Source: Methylohalobius sp. (lineage in GTDB: Bacteria > Pseudomonadota > Gammaproteobacteria > Methylococcales > Methylothermaceae). From it: a DNA stretch of 63,452 bases. Position numbers and translations under genes: made by a program. The stretch is taken from the NCBI GenBank assembly GCA_026415315.1, contig JAOAHI010000008.1:1-63452 (forward strand). The letters run 5' to 3'. Positions 47,058 through 56,264 of this stretch are shown in pieces; position 1 is the stretch's first letter, and each line of letters starts with the position of its first letter. The notes beneath the pieces are model-generated. The model was not told the DNA's origin. It searched no databases and saw nothing but the letters and a program-made list of their open reading frames with translations.

Positions 47058-47713
47058 GTCTTAAGCCAAGCAAGGATCTGGTATGGACTTTCTACTAGAC
47101 CGTCGGCACCCCAGGATTGGGGATCAGAATCCTCGGCCAAATACCCGTATAAGGCCACCAGGGTCCGCATACCGGCGCAGCGACCGGCCTCGATATCGCG
47201 TTGGGCATCTCCCACGTACACGCATTCGGTAGGCTCCACTTGAGCCCTCTGGCAGGCCAGCCACAGCGCCTCCGGGTGCGGTTTAGGACGCGGTACTTCA
47301 TCGCCGCAGACGACACAAGCTGCCTTTTTGTCCAGCCCTAGCTGCTTGAGGAGCGGCCACGTCAAATCACGGCGCTTGTTGGTGACTACTCCCCAAAGCT
47401 GGCCCTGGGACTGGATCGCTTTTAAGACCTCAGCTACCCCGTCGAACAAGCAAGTGCGTTCGGCCAGATGCTGACTATAAATCCCTATCAGCCTTTCTGC
47501 CCGGCGCTGGAGAGTGGTTTCGTCCTGGTCTTCACCGAATCCGAGTCGTACCATACCGCGGGCGCCGTGGGAGACGGTTGGGCGAATGAGCGCAAGCGGC
47601 AAGGGTTCAAGTCCCTCCTCCGCGCGCACGGCGTTGAGAGCGAAAGCCAGATCCGGCAGCGTATCCAGCAGCGTGCCGTCGAGGTCGAACAAGACACAAC
47701 GCAGCGGGATCAC
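47045..47713 (-). CDS. HAD phosphatase, phosphoglycolate phosphatase or MupP
   Basis: 222 residues. HAD motif I is 'LFDLDGTLLDT' (8-18); motif II lies at 'VVTNKRRD', motif III at the conserved Lys before 'PKPHPEALW', and motif IV at 'VYVGDAQRDIEAG'. Sequence alone fits Gph. The order ubiG - this gene - YciK-like SDR is the same as around Pseudomonas mupP, the MurNAc-6-phosphate phosphatase of cell-wall recycling, so a MupP role is at least as likely. It overlaps ubiG by 4 bp. Confidence 0.85.
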   Translation of the reverse strand: MIPLRCVLFDLDGTLLDTLPDLAFALNAVRAEEGLEPLPLALIRPTVSHGARGMVRLGFGEDQDETTLQRRAERLIGIYSQHLAERTCLFDGVAEVLKAIQSQGQLWGVVTNKRRDLTWPLLKQLGLDKKAACVVCGDEVPRPKPHPEALWLACQRAQVEPTECVYVGDAQRDIEAGRCAGMRTLVALYGYLAEDSDPQSWGADGLVESPYQILAWLKTWTA

Positions 47714-48414
47714 AGCGTTTTTTCGAAAGCGATTAGGTAATTGACGGCGATGTCCGATCCAAGGAAAAACTTGCGACGGATCGGGTTGTACTCGATGCCG
47801 CTCATACCGAGCGGTTTTAGCCCCACCTCCCGCGCCCAGGCGAGTAGTTCCGAAGGGCGGATGAATTTCTCATACTGGTGGGTGCCTTTGGGGATTAGCC
47901 CCAAGAGGTACTCGGCTCCCAGAATAGCAAGCAGATAGGCTTTAAGGGTGCGGTTTAAAGTCGAGAAAAACACTTTGCCGCCGGGCTTGGCCAGCAAGGC
48001 GCAGGCGTTCACCACTGCCTTTGGGCGCGGTACGTGTTCGAGCAGCTCCATGCAGGTGACCAAGTCAAAACTGGCTGGCTCCCGCTCAGCTATGTTTTCC
48101 GCGCTTACGTGCTCGTATTGGACCGTCTCAACTCCTTGGTCTAGGGCGTGAAGTTTAGCCACTTCTATCAGCTCTTCCGCTAAGTCTATCCCTAAGACCC
48201 AAGCTCCCTCTCTTGCCAGCGCCTCGCTTAAGATTCCACCGCCGCAGCCGACGTCGACAACTCTTTGGTCTTGGATCTGACTGAACTGGCGGATAAACTC
48301 CATTCTTATCGGATTGACCTGATGTAGGGTGGCAAATTCCCCGCTTGGGTCCCACCAGCGCTGGGCCCGGGCGGCAAATTTTTGGATTTCTTCACGATAG
48401 ACGTTGTCGCTCAT
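47710..48414 (-). CDS. ubiG: Ubiquinone biosynthesis O-methyltransferase
   Basis: 234 residues. The SAM-binding motif is 'VVDVGCGGGILSEALAREGAWVLGID' (about 52-77), with 'VTCMELLEHVPRP' (about 119-131) as motif post-II. The opening 'EEIQKFAARAQRWWDPSGEFATLHQVNPIR' is diagnostic for UbiG. It carries out both O-methylations in ubiquinone synthesis, consistent with the bc1 complex and NhaD seen here. It overlaps mtaD and the phosphatase gene by 4 bp each. Confidence 0.95.
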   Translation of the reverse strand: MSDNVYREEIQKFAARAQRWWDPSGEFATLHQVNPIRMEFIRQFSQIQDQRVVDVGCGGGILSEALAREGAWVLGIDLAEELIEVAKLHALDQGVETVQYEHVSAENIAEREPASFDLVTCMELLEHVPRPKAVVNACALLAKPGGKVFFSTLNRTLKAYLLAILGAEYLLGLIPKGTHQYEKFIRPSELLAWAREVGLKPLGMSGIEYNPIRRKFFLGSDIAVNYLIAFEKTL

Positions 48415-49751
48415 GTTTCCAGAGTAGATGCTAGACGATCCCGCCAGATAGCCACTTCAGCGCGCAGCATTTCCCAATCCAAGCAGATCAGCTGGCCGTT
48501 TGCCAGTAGCCTTCTGCCGCCGACCCAGACTTCCCGTACCTGATGGCGTCCTGCGGCATAAACCAATTGTGAGACAGGATCGTACACCGGTTGGGTTTCC
48601 GGCCAGGAGAGATCTACGGCGATGAGGTCGGCCAATTTGCCTGGCTCCAGCGAACCGATCTTGCTCTCTAAGCCCAGAGCTTTGGCTCCCTCTATGGTAG
48701 CCATGGCGAGAGCCATTTCGGCCGGCAGCGCTTTTGGGTCTCGGCTTAAGCTTTTAGCAAGCAGTGCGGCGCTTTTCATTTCAGCAAACATGTCCAGGGC
48801 GTTGTTGCTAGCTGGGCCGTCGGTGCCTAGGGCTAATGGGACCCCAGTCGCCTCGAGCTGGGCCGCCGGACAAAATCCGCTCGCCAACTTAAGGTTGGAT
48901 TGCGGACAGTGAACGACACCGCAGCCAGCAGCAACGACCTTCTCGATTTCATAGGGTTCTAAGTGAACCATGTGTACTGCTACTAGGCGCGCGTTCAGCA
49001 GACCGAGTCGTTCGATCCGCTCGAGCGGGCGCTGGCCATAGCGATCTAAACTCTCTGCTATCTCTGCCTGCGTTTCATGAAGGTGCAGGTGCACTTTAAG
49101 ATCATATTCGTCCGCCAATTCAGCGATCTGGCGGAACATCGCGTCGCTTACCGAATAAGGCGCATGCGGCGCAAGCATCCAAACGATTTGATCGTTTGGC
49201 GGAAGAGTTCGGTACAGCGCTAAGTTTTTGGCCAGATATTCTTCTGGAGAGCGGGCCCAAGGCGTCGGGAAATCGACGAAAATTAGGCCTAAAGCGGCTC
49301 GCATGCCAATCTCTCGGACAAGCTGAGCGGTAACATCTGGGTAAAAGTACATGTCGTTAAAGCACGTGATTCCGCCGCGGATCATCTCGGCCAGCGCCAG
49401 GCGGGTGCCCGTGCGCACGAAGTCTTCGTCCACCCACCGCATCTCCAGCGGAAAGATGTATTCGTTTAGCCATTCCATCAGCGGCAAATCGTCGGCAATA
49501 CCGCGAAAGAGCGCCATGGCCGCATGGGTATGAGCGTTGATCAGGCCGGGAAGTAAAGCGCACTCGGGCAAGTTTACGGTCTCTTGTGCCTGGAATCGAC
49601 GTTTGGCTTCCTCCTGATGGCACACGGCCACGATTTTCCCATCTCGCACGGCGACGGCGCCGCCGGTCAGTAGCCGTTTAGGAGGCAGGATAGGTATAAT
49701 CCAACTGGCGCAAATAAGGGCTGTCTCTCGTCTCCACGAGGCTGGCCACAC
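48411..49751 (-). CDS. mtaD: 5'-methylthioadenosine / S-adenosylhomocysteine deaminase family (TRZ/ATZ)
   Basis: 446 residues from a GTG at 49751; no clear ribosome binding site, so the exact start is uncertain. Amidohydrolase metal ligands are in 'GLINAHTHAAM', 'HLHLHETQAEI', 'VAVHMVHLE' and 'LGTDGPASNN'. The length and motifs match the MtaD/TRZ-ATZ group. It should deaminate methylthioadenosine or related purines. It is divergent from mtnA across 40 bp, consistent with a methionine salvage role. Confidence 0.9.
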   Translation of the reverse strand: MWPASWRRETALICASWIIPILPPKRLLTGGAVAVRDGKIVAVCHQEEAKRRFQAQETVNLPECALLPGLINAHTHAAMALFRGIADDLPLMEWLNEYIFPLEMRWVDEDFVRTGTRLALAEMIRGGITCFNDMYFYPDVTAQLVREIGMRAALGLIFVDFPTPWARSPEEYLAKNLALYRTLPPNDQIVWMLAPHAPYSVSDAMFRQIAELADEYDLKVHLHLHETQAEIAESLDRYGQRPLERIERLGLLNARLVAVHMVHLEPYEIEKVVAAGCGVVHCPQSNLKLASGFCPAAQLEATGVPLALGTDGPASNNALDMFAEMKSAALLAKSLSRDPKALPAEMALAMATIEGAKALGLESKIGSLEPGKLADLIAVDLSWPETQPVYDPVSQLVYAAGRHQVREVWVGGRRLLANGQLICLDWEMLRAEVAIWRDRLASTLET

Positions 49752-49791
49752 TTAAGGTGCGGGCACAACTTTACCATGGAACTTGCCTAAG

Positions 49792-50862
49792 ATGCACGAA
49801 TCTTGTCCCCAAGCCTACGACCGAGTTCGGCCTTTGGTATGGACAGAGGCCGGCCTTGAAGTGCTAGACCAGCGCTTGCTGCCCCAGCACGTGAAGTACC
49901 GGTTGTGCACCACAGCCAGAGAGGTGGCTGAAGCGATCTCCACCATGCAGGTGCGTGGGGCTCCAGCGATCGGGGTGGCGGCTGCTTTTGGCGTGGTGTT
50001 GGCGGCCAGGCAGCGCTTTCGCGAGTGTCCGGACAAGTGGCGTGATCTCATCGAGCAGGATCTAGACTGCTTGGTCCAAGCCCGCCCTACTGCAGTGAAC
50101 TTAGCTTGGGCTGTGGCGAGAATGCGCCGGACTATCCCCGCCATCGAAGGGGATCCGGAGCCGGTCTTGCGCGCACAGGCGCAGGCTATTCAGGCCGAGG
50201 ATCTAGCCGCCAACCGGAGGATGGGGCAGCTCGGTGCAGAGTGGATTGGGAAGGCTAAAGGGATTCTGACTCATTGCAATACTGGCTCGCTCGCCACTGC
50301 TGGCTTTGGTACCGCGCTGGGGGTGATCCGTGCCTTGTGGCAAGGGGCTGTGACGAGGAAAGAAGATTTGCGCGTCTATGCCTGCGAGACGCGCCCGTGG
50401 TTGCAAGGGGCGAGGCTGACTTTATGGGAGCTGGCACAGGACGGCATTCCAGCCACTCTCATCTGCGATTCGGCTGCCGCGTTTCTGATGCAGCAGGGAC
50501 GAGTGGACTGGGTGGTGGTGGGCGCCGACCGAATCGCCGCTAACGGCGACGTCGCCAATAAGATCGGCACGTATCAGCTGGCGGTGGCTGCTCGCCATCA
50601 CGGTGTAGGATTCATGGTCGTCGCCCCCACCAGCAGTATCGATTGGAGTTTGCCTAAAGGAGACCTCATTCCCATCGAATACCGCTCCGCTGAGGAACTT
50701 CTGCCGCCTTATTTCCAAATCCAGGGAGGACGGATCGATGCCTTAAACCCGGTATTCGATGTGACCCCAGCCGCGCTTGTTTCAGTGATCGTTACCGAAC
50801 GAGGAGCTGTGCACCAGCCGAGCTCAGACTCGATGCAAGCGCTACGCCGCCCTCCTGCGTAG
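49792..50862 (+). CDS. mtnA: S-methyl-5-thioribose-1-phosphate isomerase
   Basis: 356 residues from the ATG at 49792; an upstream in-frame TTG at 49783 is less likely. '[18 protein letters not shown]' (about 50-67), the active-site Cys162 in '[11 protein letters not shown]' and the catalytic Asp in '[19 protein letters not shown]' are in place. It isomerises methylthioribose-1-phosphate to the ribulose form in methionine salvage. The C-terminus runs about 15 residues beyond the usual 'VTERG' end, so its last 71 bp overlap the 3' end of the PBP gene. Confidence 0.95.
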   Translation: MHESCPQAYDRVRPLVWTEAGLEVLDQRLLPQHVKYRLCTTAREVAEAISTMQVRGAPAIGVAAAFGVVLAARQRFRECPDKWRDLIEQDLDCLVQARPTAVNLAWAVARMRRTIPAIEGDPEPVLRAQAQAIQAEDLAANRRMGQLGAEWIGKAKGILTHCNTGSLATAGFGTALGVIRALWQGAVTRKEDLRVYACETRPWLQGARLTLWELAQDGIPATLICDSAAAFLMQQGRVDWVVVGADRIAANGDVANKIGTYQLAVAARHHGVGFMVVAPTSSIDWSLPKGDLIPIEYRSAEELLPPYFQIQGGRIDALNPVFDVTPAALVSVIVTERGAVHQPSSDSMQALRRPPA

Positions 50863-51964
50863 AGGTTTCATGGAGTTGCACATAGCGCTGCATGGCCCCG
50901 TTCTCCAGCCATTTACGAATGCGCTCCGCGTCGGCGATCCGCGACCACTTGTCGCGCGAGTGGAGGAGCACCATGATCACTGGCCGCCCGGCGACTTGGG
51001 CCTGCATGACCAGACAATAGCCAGCTTCATTGATAAAGCCGGTCTTGGAGACGCCGATATTCCAATCGCCCCGCCGTACTAAGGCATTGGTGTTGCGAAA
51101 AGCCAACCCTCCCTCTTCATAGCTGGCCGTCGTCGTAATGCTGCGAATCAGCGGGTTGCGATGAGCGGCTTGCACCAGTTTGACTAAATCTTGGGCAGTA
51201 GAGCGGTTATGGCTGGATAGCCCTGTGCCGTCCACAAAATAGGTATGGGCCATACCGAGCTCTCTAGCTTTGCGGTTCATTGCCGCCACAAACGCCCGTC
51301 TTCCTCCCGGATAAGCGCGAGACAAGGCAGCGGCCGCCCGGTTTTCGGAAGCGATCAAAGCTAGGTGCAACAGTTCTAACCGGGTAAGTTGAGTGCCCAA
51401 CGCTAGCCTGGAACTGGTGTGCTTGATTCGGTCCACGTCCTCGGAGGTGATGGTGATGTACTCGCCAAGCGGCAAGTTAGCCTCCAGCGTGACCAGCGCC
51501 GTCATCAGCTTGGTGATAGATGCGATAGGGGTTTGGAAATTGGGATTTTTGGCATAGATTGGCCGCCCTGTCTGGTGGTCGACCACCAGCACGGAAGAGG
51601 CATACACGAAAGGTTCGTAGCTGCTTGACCTAGGTGGCCGGATTATCCTAGCCTGCCTGATCGGCCGCATCCGGCGCCAGTTTTTTTTGACTTTGTTGTA
51701 GGGCCGGGCGGAGAGCTTGCCGCGCTGGGCTAATAGAACTTTGGCGCGCGTCCTGGGAATAGGTTTTTTTACCACCGTCTTTATGGTGCGCGCTTTGACG
51801 GGCACGCGCTTTTTAACGGGTACGGCCTGCCTTTTTTTGGTTACCACCTTGGCTTTGACAACTCGATGCGGGTTATTCCTCTGGGCCGCATATCCTGGAC
51901 TTGTTCCGCCTACCAGTGCGACCAGAAGGACCACCCAAGCTACAAACTTAATACTGTTCATCAC
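50792..51964 (-). CDS. PBP7-like D-alanyl-D-alanine endopeptidase with basic N-terminal region
   Basis: 390 residues. The signal peptide ends near Ala27. Residues 28-112 are extremely basic and low in complexity, rich in Lys, Arg, Val and Pro ('[22 protein letters not shown]'), like a histone-H1 or ribosomal tail. The penicillin-binding domain follows, with S149-x-x-K ('SITK'), S206-x-N ('SEN') and K307-T-G ('SKTG'). It acts on peptidoglycan cross-bridges in the periplasm. The basic leader is not a normal part of this family and may bind teichoic-like anions or peptidoglycan. It overlaps mtnA tail to tail. Confidence 0.88.
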   Translation of the reverse strand: MMNSIKFVAWVVLLVALVGGTSPGYAAQRNNPHRVVKAKVVTKKRQAVPVKKRVPVKARTIKTVVKKPIPRTRAKVLLAQRGKLSARPYNKVKKNWRRMRPIRQARIIRPPRSSSYEPFVYASSVLVVDHQTGRPIYAKNPNFQTPIASITKLMTALVTLEANLPLGEYITITSEDVDRIKHTSSRLALGTQLTRLELLHLALIASENRAAAALSRAYPGGRRAFVAAMNRKARELGMAHTYFVDGTGLSSHNRSTAQDLVKLVQAAHRNPLIRSITTTASYEEGGLAFRNTNALVRRGDWNIGVSKTGFINEAGYCLVMQAQVAGRPVIMVLLHSRDKWSRIADAERIRKWLENGAMQRYVQLHETSTQEGGVALASSLSSAGAQLLVR

Positions 51965-52076
51965 CCAACTCCCCCTTAATCCATAGTTGGTTTGAACTTT
52001 TCGTGGCAGGGGAAAAAGTATACTACAAGCCTCCGTTGGACTTTATCTAATTTTAGTTGGAAATCAAGCCTAAGCT

Positions 52077-52568
52077 ATGTTTGAAGTTGCCCTGTTTGAA
52101 CCGGAGATCGCCCCCAATACCGGCAATATCATCCGTTTATGCGCCAACACTGGCTGCAGGCTGCATTTAATCGAACCTTTGGGATTTGATTTGGAGGAGA
52201 AAAAGCTTCGGCGAGCTGGGTTAGATTACCGCGATTTGACCGCCGTTTACCGCCATCCAAGCTTGGCCCATTTCCTAAAGTGGCTAGGGCAGAGACGTTT
52301 GTTTGCGTTTACCACTAAAGCGAGTCGGTGTTATGTCGAGGCCGATTTTCAGGCCGGAGATGGGTTTTTGTTCGGCCCGGAAAGCCGGGGATTGCCAGCC
52401 GCTGTGCTGTCGGCTTTCGCGCCCGAGCGTAAGCTTAGGTTGCCAATGGTGCCGGCCAGCCGCAGCTTAAACCTCGCCAATGCGGTGGCGGTAGTGGTGT
52501 ACGAAGCTTGGCGGCAGAACGGATTTGCCGGCGCCTCCCTTCACGCCGGCGCCGAATTGGGGGGATGA
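52077..52568 (+). CDS. trmL: tRNA (cytidine/uridine-34 2'-O)-methyltransferase
   Basis: 163 residues, the expected size of TrmL. It has the SPOUT-type trefoil knot: '[26 protein letters not shown]' at the start, '[10 protein letters not shown]' (about 101-110) and '[19 protein letters not shown]' (about 128-147) at the knot. It methylates the ribose at the wobble base of tRNA-Leu isoacceptors. Its 3' end overlaps that of the membrane protein gene by 28 bp. Confidence 0.95.
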   Translation: MFEVALFEPEIAPNTGNIIRLCANTGCRLHLIEPLGFDLEEKKLRRAGLDYRDLTAVYRHPSLAHFLKWLGQRRLFAFTTKASRCYVEADFQAGDGFLFGPESRGLPAAVLSAFAPERKLRLPMVPASRSLNLANAVAVVVYEAWRQNGFAGASLHAGAELGG

Positions 52569-53359
52569 TTTCCGTTTACGATCCCCAGCACATTAAGGTC
52601 GATGAGGACAAAGGCCGCCAGCCAGAGGAAGGAATCCCAAAAGTCTAAAAACTCTCCTTTGACGCCGTAAAAGATCGCCACGGCTAGCAGAATCAGATAC
52701 AGCACTACGTTGACTGCTTCGCTGGCGCGTAGGATCCAGCCTTTGAGCCCAGCGTGTTCTCGCAGATACACGTCCAGTTCTAGCATTGCCACTACCAACA
52801 GCCAGGTACCGGAATTGATCACGTCCACCAGAGCCATTAAGCGGGCGTCTTGGAGCGGTGAGGCCGCAGCGAGAATGTTTGTTCCGATTAACCTGAACGA
52901 AGGCAAATCCAGCTGCTTACACGACTCGGCGGTAATGGGCACGTACTCGTCTAGCCCCGTCAAATAGCTATAGCCGGCCTCGACCAAAGCGCACAGATCG
53001 GTTAAAGTGAACGGCTCGACCTCGCCCAGCATCCGGTACTTGGCGATATAGCCGTAAAACGACGAGAAGATAAACAGATAGCAGATGGCTCGCACCCCAT
53101 GCAAACCCCACAGCAATGCGCCTCGCATTCTCTCTGGTGCAATCCAAGCCGTCTCCAGTTCAAAGCAAAACACAAGCACCAACCAGGCGGTCATATCAAC
53201 GCTGATCGCGAAGGTCTCGATGAGTTTCTGGTAAGTTGCACCCTCGGCGAGGGTCTGGCGCGCGCTGGCTAAATCCGCCTGGAAGTACTGATAGGCATCG
53301 AATAACAGCAAGGCATAAATGGTGTATTTGAGCAGATTGAACAGGGTGAGCCGGGTCAT
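52541..53359 (-). CDS. Uncharacterised multi-pass membrane protein
   Basis: 272 residues. About six or seven hydrophobic helices alternate with charged loops (helices at about 12-22, 49-69, 81-102, 178-197, 213-233 and 239-258). A soluble loop at about 110-160 contains '[21 protein letters not shown]'. I recognise no family or catalytic motif. It is transcribed toward trmL (tail-to-tail overlap of 28 bp) and sits 6 bp downstream of glgP on the same strand, probably in the same operon. Confidence 0.75.
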   Translation of the reverse strand: MTRLTLFNLLKYTIYALLLFDAYQYFQADLASARQTLAEGATYQKLIETFAISVDMTAWLVLVFCFELETAWIAPERMRGALLWGLHGVRAICYLFIFSSFYGYIAKYRMLGEVEPFTLTDLCALVEAGYSYLTGLDEYVPITAESCKQLDLPSFRLIGTNILAAASPLQDARLMALVDVINSGTWLLVVAMLELDVYLREHAGLKGWILRASEAVNVVLYLILLAVAIFYGVKGEFLDFWDSFLWLAAFVLIDLNVLGIVNGNHPPNSAPA

Positions 53360-53365
53360 GCCTAG

Positions 53366-55900
53366 TCAGCTAGCCGGTGGAACAGGGGTTAGGCGCCAAA
53401 TGTCGCGGTTGTACTCCAAAATGGTGCGATCGGTAGAAAACCGCCCGCTGGAGGCGGTATTGAGGATGCTGGAGCGCAGCCAACGGGATCGGTCCCGATA
53501 CGCTTCAGCGGCACGCTTGTGGGCTTCCACGTAACTTCGAAAATCGGCCGCGGTCATCCACGGATCGTGCGGATTCCGGATCGAGTTGATGACCTCATCG
53601 AACAGACCCGGCTCAAAGCGGTTGAAATGGCCCGTCTCCAGCAGGCGCATGACGCGCGATAAATCCTCATCGGCGGCGATGATCCTGGCTGGATCGTAGT
53701 GCCAGCGCATCTGTTCCACTTGCTCGGCGGTCAGGCCGAACAGGAAAAAGTGCTCCTCTCCTACTTCCTCCAGAATCTCAATGTTAGCGCCATCCAAAGT
53801 TCCTATGGTCAAAGCGCCGTTCATCATGAACTTCATGTTGCCGGTTCCCGAGGCCTCCTTGCCGGCGGTAGAGATTTGCTCCGATAGGTCGGTGCCGGCG
53901 CAGATCACCTCCATGGCCGAGACGCGGTAGTTGGGTAGAAAGATCAATCTGAGTAAATCTTGGGTATCCGGATCGGAGTGAATCACCTGGGCAACGTTGT
54001 TGATCAGCTTAATGATGCGCTTGGCCATCAAGTACCCTGGGGCGGCTTTGCCGCCGATGATCACGGCCCGGGGAGTCCAGTTGGCGGTATCGCCTCGCTT
54101 GATTCGGTCGTACAAGTGGATGACGTGCAAGACGTTGAGCAACTGCCGTTTGTATTCGTGGATTCTCTTGACCTGCACGTCGAGCATGAAGTGCAGCGGA
54201 ATCTCTATCCCAGCTTCACGGGCGATGAAGTCGATTAGGCGTTTTTTATTAACCTGCCGCACTTTATCCCAACGCTGCTGAAATTCCGGGTCGGAGGCCA
54301 AGGGTTTGAGCTCCTTAAGCCAATTCAAGTCGGTGATCCAGCGGTCGCCTATGACCGAGGTGATCAAAGCGCTCAAAGCCGGATTGCTCCAAGCCAGCCA
54401 GCGCCTGGGCGTGATTCCGTTGGTCTTGTTGTTGAACTTATGAGGCCACAGCTCGTGGAAGTCGCGAAATAGCCCTTGGCTTAGAAGCCTGGAGTGCAAC
54501 TCGGCCACCCCATTGACGGAAAAGCTGCCGACCACGGCCAAATACGCCATGCGCACTTGTTTCTCTGGCCCCTCCTCGATCAACGACATGCGCGCCAGGC
54601 GTCCCAGATCGCCAGGCCAACGGTTTCGCACCTCGGCTAGAAAGCGGTCGTTGATCAAATAGATGATCTCGAGCAATCTAGGTAAAAGCCGCTCAAACAG
54701 ACGCACCGACCATTTTTCCAAGGCTTCTGGGAGCAAGGTGTGGTTGGTGTAAGCCATGGTCTGAGTGGTAATGTCCCACGCCTTGTTCCATTCCAACCCG
54801 TATTCGTCCACCAAGAGGCGCATCAACTCGGCCACCGCGATGCTGGGATGGGTGTCGTTAAGCTGGAAGCAGTTGTAAGCCGCAAATTCCGAAAAATCGT
54901 TGCCCCGCGTCCACACCCAGCGCCTTAGCACATCCTGCAGGCTGGCCGAGGCTAGAAAATACTGCTGGCGCAGGCGCAGTTCTTTGCCGTTCTCGCTGGC
55001 GTCGTTGGGATAGAGGACCAAGGTGATCTGCTCGGCCACGTTCTTGGCCGCCACCGCCTCGGGATAATCGCCGGCGTTGAATTCCTCGAGGTCAAACTCA
55101 TCGGTGGCCGCCGCCTTCCACAGGCGTAAGGTATTGACCGTGCCGTTGCGATAACCGGGAATGGGAATATCGTAAGGTACCGCCAGCACGTCGTGGGTAT
55201 CCACCCAGCGCACCCGCCTGTGGCCTTGGCTGTCGGTAATCGCCTCGGTACGGCCGCCAAAGCGTACCCTCAGCGTCAATTCCGGTCGCTCCAACTCCCA
55301 AACGTTGCCATTGCGCAGCCAGTGCTCTGGCTCTTCCACCTGGAAGCCATTCTCGATCACCTGGCGGAACATGCCGTACTCGTAGCGCAGGCCATAGCCC
55401 ATCACCGGCAGCTGCAAAGTGGCACAGCTATCTAAAAAACAGGCCGCCAGCCGCCCCAAACCTCCATTGCCTAGGCCAGCATCCGGTTCGATCTCGATCA
55501 GCTCCTCCAGGTGGAGACCCAGGTCGTACAGAGCTTCTGTGGCTGCATCAGCGATCCCTAAGTTGAGCATGGCATTACCCAGCGCACGCCCGAGCAGGAA
55601 TTCCATAGACAGGTAATAAGCCTGCCGGCAATGGCTCCCCTCGTAGGCGCTCCGCGTGTTTTTCCACCGTTCCATCAAGCGGTCGCGCACCGCCAAGGCC
55701 AGCGCGGTGTAGGCGTAATGGGCCGACTTGCAGGTCCTAGGATCGCGCCCTAAGGTATAGTTAAAATGTCGCTTGTAGTCGGCCTGGATTTCTCGCGGCG
55801 AAAGCCCAAGCGAGGGCAGCTCAGCGATGGCAGAAGAGGGTTTGCTTCGGAGTAAAGGTTGCACAGGCATGGCGATTCTGGGATTACAAAAAACTTTCAT
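53366..55900 (-). CDS. glgP: Glycogen / alpha-glucan phosphorylase
   Basis: 844 residues. 'DAGLGNGGLGRLAACFLDS' (about 138-156) and the PLP site 'EASGTGNMKFMMNGALTIGT' with the Schiff-base Lys are diagnostic of GT35 phosphorylases, as is 'GLEWNKAWDITTQTMAYTNHTLLPEALEKW'. It releases glucose-1-phosphate from alpha-1,4-glucans. Two starts are possible (55900 or 55870, 10 residues shorter); neither has a strong ribosome binding site. It is divergent from the tRNA genes. No glgA, glgB or glgC is present in the window. Confidence 0.94.
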   Translation of the reverse strand: MKVFCNPRIAMPVQPLLRSKPSSAIAELPSLGLSPREIQADYKRHFNYTLGRDPRTCKSAHYAYTALALAVRDRLMERWKNTRSAYEGSHCRQAYYLSMEFLLGRALGNAMLNLGIADAATEALYDLGLHLEELIEIEPDAGLGNGGLGRLAACFLDSCATLQLPVMGYGLRYEYGMFRQVIENGFQVEEPEHWLRNGNVWELERPELTLRVRFGGRTEAITDSQGHRRVRWVDTHDVLAVPYDIPIPGYRNGTVNTLRLWKAAATDEFDLEEFNAGDYPEAVAAKNVAEQITLVLYPNDASENGKELRLRQQYFLASASLQDVLRRWVWTRGNDFSEFAAYNCFQLNDTHPSIAVAELMRLLVDEYGLEWNKAWDITTQTMAYTNHTLLPEALEKWSVRLFERLLPRLLEIIYLINDRFLAEVRNRWPGDLGRLARMSLIEEGPEKQVRMAYLAVVGSFSVNGVAELHSRLLSQGLFRDFHELWPHKFNNKTNGITPRRWLAWSNPALSALITSVIGDRWITDLNWLKELKPLASDPEFQQRWDKVRQVNKKRLIDFIAREAGIEIPLHFMLDVQVKRIHEYKRQLLNVLHVIHLYDRIKRGDTANWTPRAVIIGGKAAPGYLMAKRIIKLINNVAQVIHSDPDTQDLLRLIFLPNYRVSAMEVICAGTDLSEQISTAGKEASGTGNMKFMMNGALTIGTLDGANIEILEEVGEEHFFLFGLTAEQVEQMRWHYDPARIIAADEDLSRVMRLLETGHFNRFEPGLFDEVINSIRNPHDPWMTAADFRSYVEAHKRAAEAYRDRSRWLRSSILNTASSGRFSTDRTILEYNRDIWRLTPVPPAS

Positions 55901-55918
55901 TTTAAGTATATACAGCCC

Positions 55919-55946
55919 ATTCTGCCAAATTTTAGGGCGAGGTCAA
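55919..55946 (-). promoter_or_regulatory. Candidate promoter for glgP
   Basis: On the minus strand TTGACC (55946-55941) and CAGAAT (55924-55919) are separated by 16 bp, 18 bp before the proposed ATG. It is back to back with the tRNA promoter, whose -35 starts 14 bp away. Confidence 0.4.
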
Positions 55947-55959
55947 AACTCCTCTTCTC

Positions 55960-55988
55960 TTGACAAGAGCTTGAGCCTTGCGTAAATT
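55960..55988 (+). promoter_or_regulatory. Promoter of the tRNA-Arg/tRNA-Asn operon
   Basis: A perfect -35 TTGACA (55960-55965), a 17-bp spacer and TAAATT (55983-55988), 17 bp before tRNA-Arg. The quality fits a strong stable-RNA promoter. Confidence 0.6.
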
Positions 55989-56004
55989 GGAGCACTCTTT
56001 GCGG

Positions 56005-56081
56005 GCGCCCGTAGCTCAGTTGGACAGAGTACCTGGCTACGAACCAGGTGGTCGGAGGTTCGAATCCTTCCGGGCGCGCCA
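56005..56081 (+). tRNA. tRNA-Arg, anticodon ACG
   Basis: 77 nt including an encoded CCA. The acceptor stem pairs GCGCCCG with CGGGCGC; the discriminator is G. The anticodon stem CCTGG/CCAGG encloses CTACGAA, giving anticodon ACG (A34 is normally deaminated to inosine). The T-arm is GGAGG TTCGAAT CCTTC. It is co-transcribed with tRNA-Asn, 6 bp downstream. Confidence 0.97.
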
Positions 56082-56087
56082 GTCCAC

Positions 56088-56163
<76 letters not shown>

Positions 56164-56264
56164 ACTTCTTCCTTATTTCTACCTGCCAAGGGCTTTATTG
56201 AAGCTTGGCGGCTGCTAAGTGCCTTCTGTTGTTTCAAAGCGGTATTGAGCTGCGGAGAATCACA
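56164..56264. other. Gap between the tRNAs and the glycosyltransferase operon
   Basis: 101 bp without a gene. An imperfect hairpin (CCAAG...CTTGG, about 56186-56208) may act as a weak terminator for the tRNAs. No repeat of the tRNA 3' end, which would mark an attachment site, was noticed nearby. Confidence 0.4.
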
